Shown here in pieces: positions 42,738 to 51,540 of a DNA stretch of 55,252 nucleotides. Source of the stretch: an uncultured Clostridia bacterium. GTDB taxonomy: Bacteria; Bacillota; Clostridia; Oscillospirales; Acutalibacteraceae. The stretch lies in assembly GCA_947631945.1 (NCBI GenBank), contig CANRNI010000016.1:1-55252 (forward strand), read 5' to 3'. How positions within the stretch are numbered: position 1 is the stretch's first letter; every line of letters begins with the position of its first letter. The notes under the pieces are model-generated. The model was not told where the DNA came from and made no database searches. It worked only from the letters and a program-made list of their open reading frames with translations. The position numbers and the translations under genes were made by a program.

Positions 42738-43550
42738 ATGCAGACGGCAATTATTACAGGAGCGTCATCGGGAATAGGGCGGGAATTTGCCGTAAGGCTC
42801 GACGAAAGATATCGGTTTGATGAAATATGGCTGATAGCGAGACGCGAAGAAAGGCTAAAAGAGCTTTCGGACGTTCTGAACGCAAAAACAAAAATTATAA
42901 GCATTGATTTATCAAAAAGCGAAGAGCTTGAAAAACTGCGAGAAACAATTCGGCGGGAAAAGCCCGATATAAAATTCCTTGTAAACGCCGCCGGCTTCGG
43001 AAAATTCGGAACGGTAAAATCACAGACAGCGGCGGATATAGAGGATATGATAAATGTAAATATAAGAGCGCTCACAGCCGTAACGCATATGTGCCTTAAC
43101 TATATACAGGACGGCGGCGGCATAATAAACATGGCTTCGATTTCAGCGTATACTCCCCTGCCGAGCCTTAATATTTACTCCGCGTCAAAGGCGTATGTTC
43201 TCCATTTTTCAGAGGCGCTCGGCGAAGAATTGAAGGACAGAAATATAAGAGTTACCGCCGTTTGCCCTTACTGGGTGGCGAGCGAGTTTATATCGGTCGC
43301 GAAACAGACCGCGCAGAGCGAGGCCGTGGATAATTTTAAATTTATAACTTATCCTTATCCTGTAGTGAGCAGAGCTATTTATGACAACGGCTGCGGCAAA
43401 ATGCTATCTCTTGCCGGCGCGCTTCCGCATATTCTCAAAGGTCTTGCATATATTGCCCCGTCAAAGGTTCAGATGTCGGTCTGGAACAGAATAAGAAAAC
43501 TGCATACTTTAAATATCAATAATTTACTGCAGACAATACCGAATAATTAA
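42738..43550 (+). CDS. Short-chain dehydrogenase/reductase
   Basis: 270 residues, a classical SDR: cofactor motif TGASSGIGREF (near residue 8), NAAGFGKFG, the catalytic serine in MASISAYTPLPS and YSASK with the Tyr-Lys pair. The C-terminus is extended (ILKGLAYIAPSKVQMSVWNR), typical of the DltE-like or YqjQ-like group acting on lipids or steroids. It is read alone, with the variant repeat in front and a bidirectional terminator behind. The ATG at 42738 has AGAGGTG; a GTG nine bases earlier is possible. Substrate cannot be told from sequence. Confidence 0.9.
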   Translation: MQTAIITGASSGIGREFAVRLDERYRFDEIWLIARREERLKELSDVLNAKTKIISIDLSKSEELEKLRETIRREKPDIKFLVNAAGFGKFGTVKSQTAADIEDMINVNIRALTAVTHMCLNYIQDGGGIINMASISAYTPLPSLNIYSASKAYVLHFSEALGEELKDRNIRVTAVCPYWVASEFISVAKQTAQSEAVDNFKFITYPYPVVSRAIYDNGCGKMLSLAGALPHILKGLAYIAPSKVQMSVWNRIRKLHTLNINNLLQTIPNN

Positions 43551-43591
43551 CAAACAATCTACGATATTTCATATATCATAAAGAAATTAGA

Positions 43592-43627
43592 CTGCGCGTC
43601 TGTACGAGTATAATTATGCGGTATTAA
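43592..43627. repeat. Degenerate end of the 179-bp element
   Basis: GTACGAGTATAATTATGCGG followed by TATTAA resembles the right end of the family; no left end is seen. Confidence 0.4.
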
Positions 43628-43630
43628 CTA

Positions 43631-43679
43631 ATAAAGCAAAAAGCTGTATTTATCAAACCTTGACCGCTTTTTGCTTTAT
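43631..43679. terminator. Bidirectional terminator between the SDR and amidase genes
   Basis: AATAAAGCAAAAAGC and GCTTTTTGCTTTATT form a 14- to 15-base stem around a 21-base loop. The left arm and TGTATT after it also occur at 10788-10807 upstream of the GH5 gene. Confidence 0.85.
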
Positions 43680-43712
43680 TCAAGGGAAACGCTTTGCACC
43701 GTAAGCAGTCAT

Positions 43713-46445
43713 TTATTCGGCAGACGTTATATAATCAACAATCCCCTGAGCTATCGCGGTCGCGATAATTTTCTGACCGTTTTCGTCCGTTAAAAATACG
43801 GCGTCATTTTTATTCGTCAGATATCCGCATTCAATCAGTACCGAGGGACATTCCTCAACTCTTGTTACGTTATACGGGAAAAATTTATAATCAAGGTCCA
43901 GCTTATTATACGCGTCCGATTTAGGGTCGGTGTAATAATAGCTTCTGTACGCACCGACAAGCTGTTTATGAATCGACGATGCAAGAGGCATTGAATAATT
44001 CCTGTAATAAAACGTATGCGTACCGTACTGGGATTCGCTGTCCGAACCGTCGCAGTGTATACTCGCGAAAATATCGGGCTCAACCTTTCGTATCATTTCG
44101 GTTCGCTCGTTTAAAAACACGGCTTCGTCGCCCTCCCTCGTTAGTATAACGTCAGCGCCGAGATTTTTAAGCATTTCGGCGGTTTTCCGAGCTATAGCGA
44201 GAGTTACGTCCTTTTCATATACCGATAAAACCGAATAAGTTCCCGGACTTCCGTAACCTCCGTGTCCCGGGTCGAGCATTATAACTGTCCCTTGGAGCGA
44301 AGAGGGCTTGTTTTTTATTTTAAGAACAAGTCTGCCGTTTTCATCGGTATTAAGTGAATAACCGGAAAACAAATTCTTATTTTTAAGATAAAGCCTCAGC
44401 ACGATTATTTTGTCGTCCTTATTCGTAAGCCATTCTATATTTGATATGACGGAATTGCCCGAAAAATCAAACTCCGATAAAACGCTGCAAACCGAGGTGT
44501 CCATAAACATAATATCAAGGTATTCCGAAGTAAATTCCTTTACGTTGTAAATTCTCTCAAGGAAGCCCTTATAATAATTCTGCGGCGATAAAACCGTTCT
44601 TGTAAAGACCGGATAGGTCGATGAAAAAGTGAAAACAGCCGAATTATCCTCCGTCACGCTTTCAAGGGTAACGTTATTTTCCGGCAGAGTATAGCCGTTT
44701 ATTATAAGACGCGCGTCACCCGAATGTATCTTCATTCCCGTAGCGGTTATAAAATTTACGTGGTTATCCGTAACGGAAAACGAATCGACATAACCGTATG
44801 AGCCGCGAAGCTGCGGAGTATACGTCGGGTCGGAGGTATCGTCGTTATTTGAAGCGGGAGTTACCTCGGCGCGTTCGCTTGTTACCTCGCACATTAAGGA
44901 GCGCCCGAGCCCGTTATCGTCGTAAGGCGATACTTTTTTTTGCTCGGAACACATATTTATATCGACAAGACCGTTATATTCGGCCGCGAACGAAACCTGA
45001 TTGCCTTCAAGCGAAGCAAGCCCCTTTTCCAATTTGTACACGGCGGAATACGTCACATAATTTTCTGTTTTTTCAGCCGCGCCATCACCTGACGGAGCGG
45101 CGCTTTCGGCAAGCTCTGTAAGAACGGTGTTTGCAAGCGAAGCCCACACTTTTGCTCCCTTAACGGCCGACACAGTAAGAGTTACGCTTTTACCCTCCTC
45201 GTCTACGGTCGCGGAACAGGTTTTCATAACATCAACCGCGCGGTCTATATAATATGTATACATCGCGTTCTTATGCTTTAAAATAATTTTATTCTTACCC
45301 TCCGAGAGCGGTATTTCGGCTGTAAACTCCCCTTTTTCGCCCTTTGACGGAACAGCTTTCCACGCATTGTCGGCCGTACACCAAGTATGAATCGGATATT
45401 TCGAATCGGACGTACCCTTGAAAATAACCGTTTTTTCATCTTTAAGAGAAAATTCGGAAAGAGTAAGAGCAGTATATTCAACGTCATTAAAAAATTCGTA
45501 ATAGGAATAAAGATTTGTGGCCGTGTTGTTATCGTCGGAAGCGAGCTTTTCCCTCGAACTCATGACGCAGCCCGAAAAACCGCCGTTGTTATAAAGTATT
45601 TTTATAAGACGGCTTATTTCGTCCGAATTATTCCAGCCGTTTCCCGACATAACAAGGTCATTCCGCAAAACGGCGTAAAGCCTTGAATTTGATTTAAGAC
45701 CACATTCCGCCCATGATTTTATAATACTCTCCCCTCCCGCTTCAGTCGAGGAATTTACGTTTATAAAATAAAAATCGGCTTCGTTTTTTTCTATTGATGA
45801 TTTCGCTCCGTCGCTTATTTTTTCGGGTAAAGACAGTCCGAGGGACTTATTTTTATCGTTTAAAGCCTTTTTTAACTCGGCAATTTTCGCCGACAAGTTT
45901 CCTCCGATATTATCAGTATAAAGCATTACAGCGTCGGGCGAGTATTCGTCGGCTAATGCCGTTATTTTCTCCGTCCTGATTTTCTCGGGCTTAAATTCAT
46001 CATTCGCAAGAGAAAAAACCACCGTCAAATCATTGCCGTGAGCCGTATCAATAAGATATTTAAGATAATCAAACTCGCCGGATTTGTAATCTTTACCGTC
46101 CGAATATGAAATAACCACCGTATTCGGAAGAATCGCGTCAACCTTATCAAAAACGCTTTCCACGGCGGTTTTCAAGGCGTTTTCGGACGTATCGGACAAA
46201 TCTATATCCGTTTCGGGATTTATAATATAGCCTCTCATATTATCGGGCATTTCGTTTTTTTCTTCGGTAAGGAACGCGAACGCGCTTTCGGCGTTTTGAG
46301 AAACAAGCGAATTAAGATTTGTATCGGGTTTAATATCCGAGTCGTTATCCTTTTTGCCGCTGTACGCGCTGTAAATAAGTACGCCTATAAAGGCCGCCGA
46401 CAACAGCATCGCGGCAACAACGGGTATTAAAATCTTTTTCCTCAT
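43713..46445 (-). CDS. Membrane-anchored N-acetylmuramoyl-L-alanine amidase with N-terminal barrel-like domain
   Basis: 910 residues. One transmembrane helix near 6-28 anchors it. The C-terminal domain (about 725-910) is Amidase_3: zinc ligands in LDPGHGGYG, a glutamate in YEKDVTLAIA, SIHCDGSD and the catalytic glutamate in VLIECGYLTN, so it cuts the bond between muramic acid and the stem peptide. Residues about 60-350 look like a glycosidase-type barrel (GH18/GHL-like: DGKDYKSGEFDYLKYLIDTA, EYSPDAVMLYTDNIG) but I see no DxxDxDxE motif, so activity is doubtful. A beta-rich middle follows. It overlaps the upstream exonuclease gene as ATGA and is translated with it. Confidence 0.9.
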   Translation of the reverse strand: MRKKILIPVVAAMLLSAAFIGVLIYSAYSGKKDNDSDIKPDTNLNSLVSQNAESAFAFLTEEKNEMPDNMRGYIINPETDIDLSDTSENALKTAVESVFDKVDAILPNTVVISYSDGKDYKSGEFDYLKYLIDTAHGNDLTVVFSLANDEFKPEKIRTEKITALADEYSPDAVMLYTDNIGGNLSAKIAELKKALNDKNKSLGLSLPEKISDGAKSSIEKNEADFYFINVNSSTEAGGESIIKSWAECGLKSNSRLYAVLRNDLVMSGNGWNNSDEISRLIKILYNNGGFSGCVMSSREKLASDDNNTATNLYSYYEFFNDVEYTALTLSEFSLKDEKTVIFKGTSDSKYPIHTWCTADNAWKAVPSKGEKGEFTAEIPLSEGKNKIILKHKNAMYTYYIDRAVDVMKTCSATVDEEGKSVTLTVSAVKGAKVWASLANTVLTELAESAAPSGDGAAEKTENYVTYSAVYKLEKGLASLEGNQVSFAAEYNGLVDINMCSEQKKVSPYDDNGLGRSLMCEVTSERAEVTPASNNDDTSDPTYTPQLRGSYGYVDSFSVTDNHVNFITATGMKIHSGDARLIINGYTLPENNVTLESVTEDNSAVFTFSSTYPVFTRTVLSPQNYYKGFLERIYNVKEFTSEYLDIMFMDTSVCSVLSEFDFSGNSVISNIEWLTNKDDKIIVLRLYLKNKNLFSGYSLNTDENGRLVLKIKNKPSSLQGTVIMLDPGHGGYGSPGTYSVLSVYEKDVTLAIARKTAEMLKNLGADVILTREGDEAVFLNERTEMIRKVEPDIFASIHCDGSDSESQYGTHTFYYRNYSMPLASSIHKQLVGAYRSYYYTDPKSDAYNKLDLDYKFFPYNVTRVEECPSVLIECGYLTNKNDAVFLTDENGQKIIATAIAQGIVDYITSAE

Positions 46446-47314
46446 TTATCCTCGCTCTTCTCTCCCTGTTTTTCCTCTCCGACCTTGTTTTTCTTTGACT
46501 TCACGTCAATATGGTCAAAGCACTCCTTGAATCTTATCGAAAACATAACGTGACTGTTGCAGTTCTTGCAATAAAACAACGCTCTGAACGACTGGTTCAC
46601 GTTTTTCCATTCGGAAACCTTTCTCATTCTGCGGTGGCAGTCGTCACAGAAGCAAATCATTTTACTTCTGTCTATGCGTTCGTCGTTGATATCGGTAATA
46701 TATTTCGCCTTAAAAAGCAGCCGTCTGTAAAAATCCTCGTCGCAGACCATAATAAATCCGTCTATATTATCCGCGCTGTATGATTTTCTGAAGCATCTGA
46801 GGCTCAAAAGACTGTCGTCGAGCGCTCTGTGAGTGGAATACTCGCTGACGTCTATTCCGAAAAGCGTCGCGGCGGCGGATAATCCAATCTGCTGAGCGTT
46901 TGACAGCTTTAAATACTGCTGACAATATTTCTGCAAATCCATATACCTCGAGATAAACGGTATGCCGTCGGTTCCGCAAAAGAATTTCAGATTATCAAGC
47001 ATAACTCTGAGATCACCGTTGCCCCATGACATAAAAACGCAGTCTCTGTCACCGAGCCACTTTGAAAAATCGGAAATAGCCTTATTAAAGGTAACTCCGC
47101 CGTACATATCCTCATTTGATATATGCGTAAGGCTCTTAACTCTGCCGCTTAATTTGTTTGAAAGCTGTGACTTCACCAAAACGGAAAAGGTATCGACTAC
47201 CTCCAGTTCTTCGTCAATAAGAACCGCGCCGATTTCGATTATCTCATTAAAAAAACCTCTGAGCTTTTTATTATATGAATTGTTCCATTCAAGATCCATT
47301 ATTACAAAATGCAT
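46442..47314 (-). CDS. DEDDh 3'-5' exonuclease with C-terminal zinc ribbon
   Basis: 290 residues. Exonuclease domain 1-180 with the acidic pair in VIMDLEWN (Asp7, Glu9), a middle aspartate in SWGNGDLRVML, and the closing HRALDDS (His, Asp). It resembles the KapD/sporulation inhibitor type of exonuclease. A zinc ribbon follows (about 222-265): CFCDDC and CKNC, which would help bind nucleic acid. The tail is lysine-rich. Role: trimming of RNA or DNA ends; substrate unknown. It shares an ATGA overlap with the amidase gene, an odd functional partner. A repeat element sits 17 bases upstream of the start, where the ribosome site AGGAGC remains. Confidence 0.85.
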   Translation of the reverse strand: MHFVIMDLEWNNSYNKKLRGFFNEIIEIGAVLIDEELEVVDTFSVLVKSQLSNKLSGRVKSLTHISNEDMYGGVTFNKAISDFSKWLGDRDCVFMSWGNGDLRVMLDNLKFFCGTDGIPFISRYMDLQKYCQQYLKLSNAQQIGLSAAATLFGIDVSEYSTHRALDDSLLSLRCFRKSYSADNIDGFIMVCDEDFYRRLLFKAKYITDINDERIDRSKMICFCDDCHRRMRKVSEWKNVNQSFRALFYCKNCNSHVMFSIRFKECFDHIDVKSKKNKVGEEKQGEKSEDK

Positions 47315-47331
47315 CTGAAAGCTCCTTTAAA

Positions 47332-47510
47332 TTAAGGCAATACCGCACAATTAGCGGCTACCGCCTTTGCCGCGCATCTGTACCGATATTTTCCGTCATT
47401 TTTGCCAAAAGCTCCTTGAAATACGCCAGTATTCCTGCGTCACTTTTGGCAATCTGACGAAAAATCTCATGGCACATCTGCACGACAATAATTGTGCGGT
47501 ATTGCCTTAA
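47332..47510 (-). mobile_element. 179-bp inverted-repeat element, complete copy
   Basis: Opposite orientation to the copies at 19897 and 23473, same termini, same length and the same 39-codon frame (47358-47477, minus strand). It is in the leader of the exonuclease-amidase operon and 28 bases past the stop of the next gene cluster. Confidence 0.9.
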
Positions 47511-47538
47511 AATGTATTTACAGAATTACGTAAAATGA

Positions 47539-48621
47539 TTACGCGTTTATCTGATTTTCGTTTTTCGCCGCAAGTTCCGGGTTATCCGAATTTCCCGTAT
47601 TTACGGCGTATTCCGCGTCTGACGGAACGTCCGCGTCTTTTCCGTTTTCCGTGTTTTCAGCTTGCGCCGCTGTTTTTCCGCCTCCGGAGTCAAAATTTAT
47701 TCTTTCGGCTTCTATTACAAGCGGACGGTGCATGACGCGCTTATTTATATTAAGTATGTATTCGCCGATAAATCCTATAAAGAAAAGCTGTATGGCTCCG
47801 AGGAACAGCATACCGAGAAGAATGGGCGCAGTACCGGCAGGGAATCTGTCCCAATACAAAAGCTTTAATATAAAATATATAACTCCGAGAATAAAGCTTA
47901 CCGCGCCAACGCCTAAGCCCGCGAAAGTAGCAAGCCGCAGACCTATTTTTGTATATGAAGTTATGCTGAGCATCGCCGCGTCATAAAGAGAATAAAAGTT
48001 ATTATGCGTTTTGCCGGCGCGTCTTTTTGGCTGTTCATACGGAATCTCCTTGCGCTCGAAGCCGAGCTCGGCGACTATTCCCCTCATAAACGGAATCGGG
48101 TCGTCAAGCTCTCTTAAAACCTCTATAAACGCTCTGTCGTAAAGTCCCGAGCCTGTAAAATGCTCTATCTGCTCGACGTCGGACATTTTCTTTATAAGCT
48201 TATAATAACAGGTGCGGAGCAATCTCATTATAGGATTTTCCCTGCTGCTCGTCTTTATTCCTATTACGATTTTATAGCCGTTTTCCCATTCTCTGACATA
48301 CTTCGGAATAAGCTCCACAGGGTCTTGGAAATCGCAGCACATCTGTATAACGCAGTCGCCCGTAACCTGAAGAACTCCGTAATACGGAGAATTGAACTGA
48401 CCGAAATTCTTCGCGTTGAAAATAGCCTTGATTTTGGGATTCGACGCGCATATTTTTCTTAGGATATCCCTTGTGCCGTCCTTTGAATCGTTGTCGATAA
48501 AAACAAGCTCATAGTCGTATTCGGGAAGCTCCTCAGTCATAATATTTACTACGGCCTCGCTCATTGGCCCGACGTTTTCTTTCTCGTTAAAGCATGGAAT
48601 CAGAATACTTATTTTTTTCAT
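47539..48621 (-). CDS. Polyprenyl-phosphate glycosyltransferase, GT2 (CsbB/GtrB type)
   Basis: 360 residues. The GT2 domain runs from ISILIPCFNEKENVGPM through LVFIDNDSKDGT, NAKNFGQFNSPYYG and the metal site CCDFQDPVELIP to about 220. Two transmembrane helices follow (about 230-255 and 268-292), as in CsbB, GtrB and ArnC, which load a sugar on undecaprenyl phosphate inside the cell. A 65-residue polar tail (Ala/Asn/Glu-rich) is unusual. AAGGAG precedes the ATG at 48621, which overlaps the stop of the reductase gene as ATGA. It lies at the end of the CDP-sugar operon, so its donor may be that CDP-sugar instead of UDP-sugar. That donor is inference. Confidence 0.9.
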   Translation of the reverse strand: MKKISILIPCFNEKENVGPMSEAVVNIMTEELPEYDYELVFIDNDSKDGTRDILRKICASNPKIKAIFNAKNFGQFNSPYYGVLQVTGDCVIQMCCDFQDPVELIPKYVREWENGYKIVIGIKTSSRENPIMRLLRTCYYKLIKKMSDVEQIEHFTGSGLYDRAFIEVLRELDDPIPFMRGIVAELGFERKEIPYEQPKRRAGKTHNNFYSLYDAAMLSITSYTKIGLRLATFAGLGVGAVSFILGVIYFILKLLYWDRFPAGTAPILLGMLFLGAIQLFFIGFIGEYILNINKRVMHRPLVIEAERINFDSGGGKTAAQAENTENGKDADVPSDAEYAVNTGNSDNPELAAKNENQINA

Positions 48622-49538
48622 TTCCGTACTCCTTTCAGCCACTCGACTGTACGAATTATACCTTCCTCAAACGTTAACTCGGGAACAAATCCCGTGTCCT
48701 CGGTAAGAGCGCTTATATCGGCGCAGAGATACATGACCTGCCCCTCGTTATACGGGAGATCGCCTATACCGATTTCAAGAGACGGGTCAACACAGTCTCT
48801 CATGGCTGTTATATAATCGGCAAGACGGCGCGTTTTTCCGCTTCCGAGAGGATACACGGCCCCGTTTCTTCCTTTTTCGCCTATAAGATAAAAAGCGAGC
48901 GCCGCGTCGTCGCAGTGGAGGAAATCCCACTGCTGTTCGCCCTTGGTATAAGACGTATACTCGCCCTTGAGCATCTTCCCGAGACTTGACATTATAATTG
49001 AGTTTGGATTGCCTTTCTGCCCAAAAACACTCAGGATACGCACCCAGCAATGCCTGATTCCGAGTTGTTCCGCGTACATACGGCTTAATTTTCCCGCAGT
49101 ATATTTTGCTATACCGTAGCCTGTTTCGGGATTCGCGAATGTTTCCGCCGTAAGCTTTTCGCTCGTTCTGCCGTACTCCGCCTGTGAACCTGCGCTTACA
49201 AAACATTCGCAGCCCGTATCGTGCGCAAGCTTTACAGCGTCGAGCGTATATTTTATGTTATCGCTCTGAATATACGTATCGTTTCTTGTGCCGCCGAAAG
49301 TTCCGAGCCACGCGAAATGGTAAAGCACGTCGCACTTTTCCGGTATTTTTGACGGGACGGAACCGAAATCGGAAATATCAGCGTCAACAGCCGTTACGAG
49401 CGGACTTTTAAAAAAATCATCGTCCTTAGCGTCGCCGGGTCTGCACAAAGCGTACACTTCCACATTATTCTTTACAAGCGTTCTGATAAGCGCCGAAGCA
49501 ATCATTCCCGTAGCGCCCGTTACTATTGCTCTTTTCAT
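48618..49538 (-). CDS. NAD(P)-dependent epimerase/reductase, CDP-sugar type
   Basis: 306 residues of the extended SDR family. The cofactor motif reads VTGATGMIASALI (third glycine replaced by Ala) and the catalytic pair is in GYGIAKYTAGKL. GSQAEYG carries the Ser region, and LHCDDAALAFYLIGEKG and the C-terminal TFEEGIIRTVEWL fit nucleotide-sugar enzymes. In the yersiniose pathway a similar reductase (YerF) acts on the keto-sugar made by the TPP enzyme; the position next to the YerE-like gene suggests the same. RfbJ/abequose synthase is an alternative. It is separated from the TPP gene by a 188-base gap with a palindromic repeat. Confidence 0.82.
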   Translation of the reverse strand: MKRAIVTGATGMIASALIRTLVKNNVEVYALCRPGDAKDDDFFKSPLVTAVDADISDFGSVPSKIPEKCDVLYHFAWLGTFGGTRNDTYIQSDNIKYTLDAVKLAHDTGCECFVSAGSQAEYGRTSEKLTAETFANPETGYGIAKYTAGKLSRMYAEQLGIRHCWVRILSVFGQKGNPNSIIMSSLGKMLKGEYTSYTKGEQQWDFLHCDDAALAFYLIGEKGRNGAVYPLGSGKTRRLADYITAMRDCVDPSLEIGIGDLPYNEGQVMYLCADISALTEDTGFVPELTFEEGIIRTVEWLKGVRK

Positions 49539-49556
49539 AAAAAAACCAACTTATTT

Positions 49557-49666
49557 CCAATTAAGAATGATGAATTGGGAATTATAGGAAGCCAATAAGG
49601 CTTGATTTATAATCAAGACCCGAAAACGTCTTCCGACAATCCTCACTCCTAATTCCAAATTCCTCA
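49557..49666. repeat. Palindromic GGAATTAGGAAT repeat, copy 2
   Basis: Carries the same arms and inner segments as 4431-4623, in inverted orientation: AATTGGGAATTATAGGAAGCC on the left and CCGACAATCCTCACTCCTAA on the right. It lacks the AT-rich centre of copy 1. A run of AATTGTCAATTG-type units (49706-49736) follows before the TPP gene's stop codon. Confidence 0.7.
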
Positions 49667-49726
49667 TTTTTATTATAACTGCCTTTTTTCGCCAGTCCGT
49701 AATTATCAATTGTAAATTGTCAATTG

Positions 49727-51535
49727 TCAATTGATTAAAGGTATGAACATTATTTTTTCAAGCTCTTCCCTCGGTAAAAACGGAGCCAGATCCTCGAGCG
49801 GAGCCGATACAAGAGAGCCGTCGGGGAGTTTTTTTGTCGCCGATTTCGGCTCAAATTTCTGCTCGGTATCAACTATTATTTCGCAGAAAGCGTATCCCTC
49901 TATCGCGAGAGTTTTCTCTATTTTTTCACCGAGCTCCGCCGTTTTTTCGCATTTTACATACGGTATGCCGTAAGCCGGAACGAGCTTTGACATATCGGGA
50001 AAGCTCAAATCGCGGCTTTCTCTGCCTATGCCGACAAGAGGTTCACCGAAGAAATTCATCTGCGACTGTCTTATTGAATGATAGCCGCCGTTGTTTATCA
50101 TAAAAATTTTAATCGGCAGCTTGTTCTGTACTATCGTCTGAAGCTCCTGCAAATTCATCTGAATACTGCCATCGCCCGTAACGTTGATTATATCAAGACT
50201 GCTGTCGCATACGCACGCCCCTATCGCGGCGGGCAAATCGTAGCCCATAGACGCTATCGCGGAGTTTATAATAAATCTCTGACCTTTTTTGATAACATAC
50301 CCGTGACTTCCCACAACGCACGCCGAACCGTTGCCTACGACTGTAATCTGTCCTTCTTTAAGCCTTTTGCTAAGCTCCTTTATAAACGCGTAGACGTTTA
50401 CCGGTTCGCTCTGTTCATAATGCTTTTTCTGAACTACGGGATAATTCTTTTTCCAATTCTGACAGCAGGCTATCCATTTTTCATGGCCGCCGATTTTTTC
50501 ATCTCCTAAAATTTCATCGAAACGCTTTAAAAACGCTTTCGCATCGGCGCAGACAGGCATATCGGGATTGACCGTCGGCTTTTTAAGCTCCTCGGGGTCT
50601 ATATCGACAACAATTTTTTCCGCCGCTCTCGCCCATGACTGATAATTATATCCTACCTGTCTTATACTGAGTCTTGAGCCGACCGAAAGAAACAAATCGC
50701 TGTTCTGAACGGCAAAATTGCCTGCTCTGTCGCCCATTATTCCGGCTCTGCCCGTATAAAGCCTATGCTCGTCCTCAATAAGGTCTATGCTGTCCCAGCC
50801 TGTTACAACAGGAATATTCAGCTTTTCAATAACGCTTCTGAATTGTGGAAACGCGTCCGCGATTCTTATGCCGTTTCCCGCGTTGAACACAGGGCGCTCG
50901 GCTTTCTTTATTTTATCAATTATATCATAAAATACTTTATCATCGGGAACATCGGGCAATACCTCGTCGCCCTCCCCGTCGTAAGGGTACAAATCATCTG
51001 TATCTATATACGCGCCCTGAATATCAAGAGGAATGTCGAGCCAGCAGGGACCGGGTCTCCCCTGCTGAGATAATTTAAGCGCCTTTTCAAGACAGTACCT
51101 GATTTTATTCTTATCCGTGACCATTTCACAATATTTTGTCATGCAGTCTACGGCTTTGGTTATATCAAATTCCTGATCTCCCATGGCTCTTATGCCGAGG
51201 CCCGTACTTCTCGCCGTGGTATCATAACGAACCTGTCCCGATATTATAAGCATAGGGATAGAATCAAGCCAGCCGCCGACAACTCCCGTTATGGCGTTTG
51301 TCCCTCCGGGGCCTGTTGTGACTACGCACGCCGCGATTTTATTGTGTATTCTCGCGTAGCTTTCCGCCGCTATGGCGCACGCCTGCTCATGATGATTATA
51401 TACGCAGCGCATACCCTTTTGATGACCGAACGCGTCGTTCAGGTGCATAGCGCCGCCGCCCGTAACGGTGAAAGCCGTATCGATGCCGTAATCGACAAGG
51501 AACTGCGAAATATAGTTTGAAACCTTGATTTTCAT
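49727..51535 (-). CDS. Thiamine diphosphate-dependent enzyme, YerE-like
   Basis: 602 residues with the acetolactate-synthase fold: N-terminal domain with the activating Glu50 in YNHHEQACAIAAESYAR, VVTTGPGGTNAITG, a middle FAD/ADP-type domain, and the ThDP/Mg motif NVTGDGSIQMN ... NNGGYHS. Acetolactate synthase is unlikely: the gene lies between CDP-3,6-dideoxyhexose genes and no leucine/valine gene or small subunit is near. YerE of Yersinia uses pyruvate to add a two-carbon (acetyl) branch at C4 of the CDP-4-keto-3,6-dideoxyglucose product. A similar reaction is the best inference. It starts 5 bases after the RfbH stop. Confidence 0.82.
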   Translation of the reverse strand: MKIKVSNYISQFLVDYGIDTAFTVTGGGAMHLNDAFGHQKGMRCVYNHHEQACAIAAESYARIHNKIAACVVTTGPGGTNAITGVVGGWLDSIPMLIISGQVRYDTTARSTGLGIRAMGDQEFDITKAVDCMTKYCEMVTDKNKIRYCLEKALKLSQQGRPGPCWLDIPLDIQGAYIDTDDLYPYDGEGDEVLPDVPDDKVFYDIIDKIKKAERPVFNAGNGIRIADAFPQFRSVIEKLNIPVVTGWDSIDLIEDEHRLYTGRAGIMGDRAGNFAVQNSDLFLSVGSRLSIRQVGYNYQSWARAAEKIVVDIDPEELKKPTVNPDMPVCADAKAFLKRFDEILGDEKIGGHEKWIACCQNWKKNYPVVQKKHYEQSEPVNVYAFIKELSKRLKEGQITVVGNGSACVVGSHGYVIKKGQRFIINSAIASMGYDLPAAIGACVCDSSLDIINVTGDGSIQMNLQELQTIVQNKLPIKIFMINNGGYHSIRQSQMNFFGEPLVGIGRESRDLSFPDMSKLVPAYGIPYVKCEKTAELGEKIEKTLAIEGYAFCEIIVDTEQKFEPKSATKKLPDGSLVSAPLEDLAPFLPREELEKIMFIPLIN

Positions 51536-51540
51536 ATTGT

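Noticed and set aside
49727-51535. Acetolactate synthase large subunit (ilvB)
   Set aside because: The fold fits, but context is a CDP-deoxyhexose cluster and there is no ilvN or other branched-chain amino acid gene; YerE-like is the better reading.
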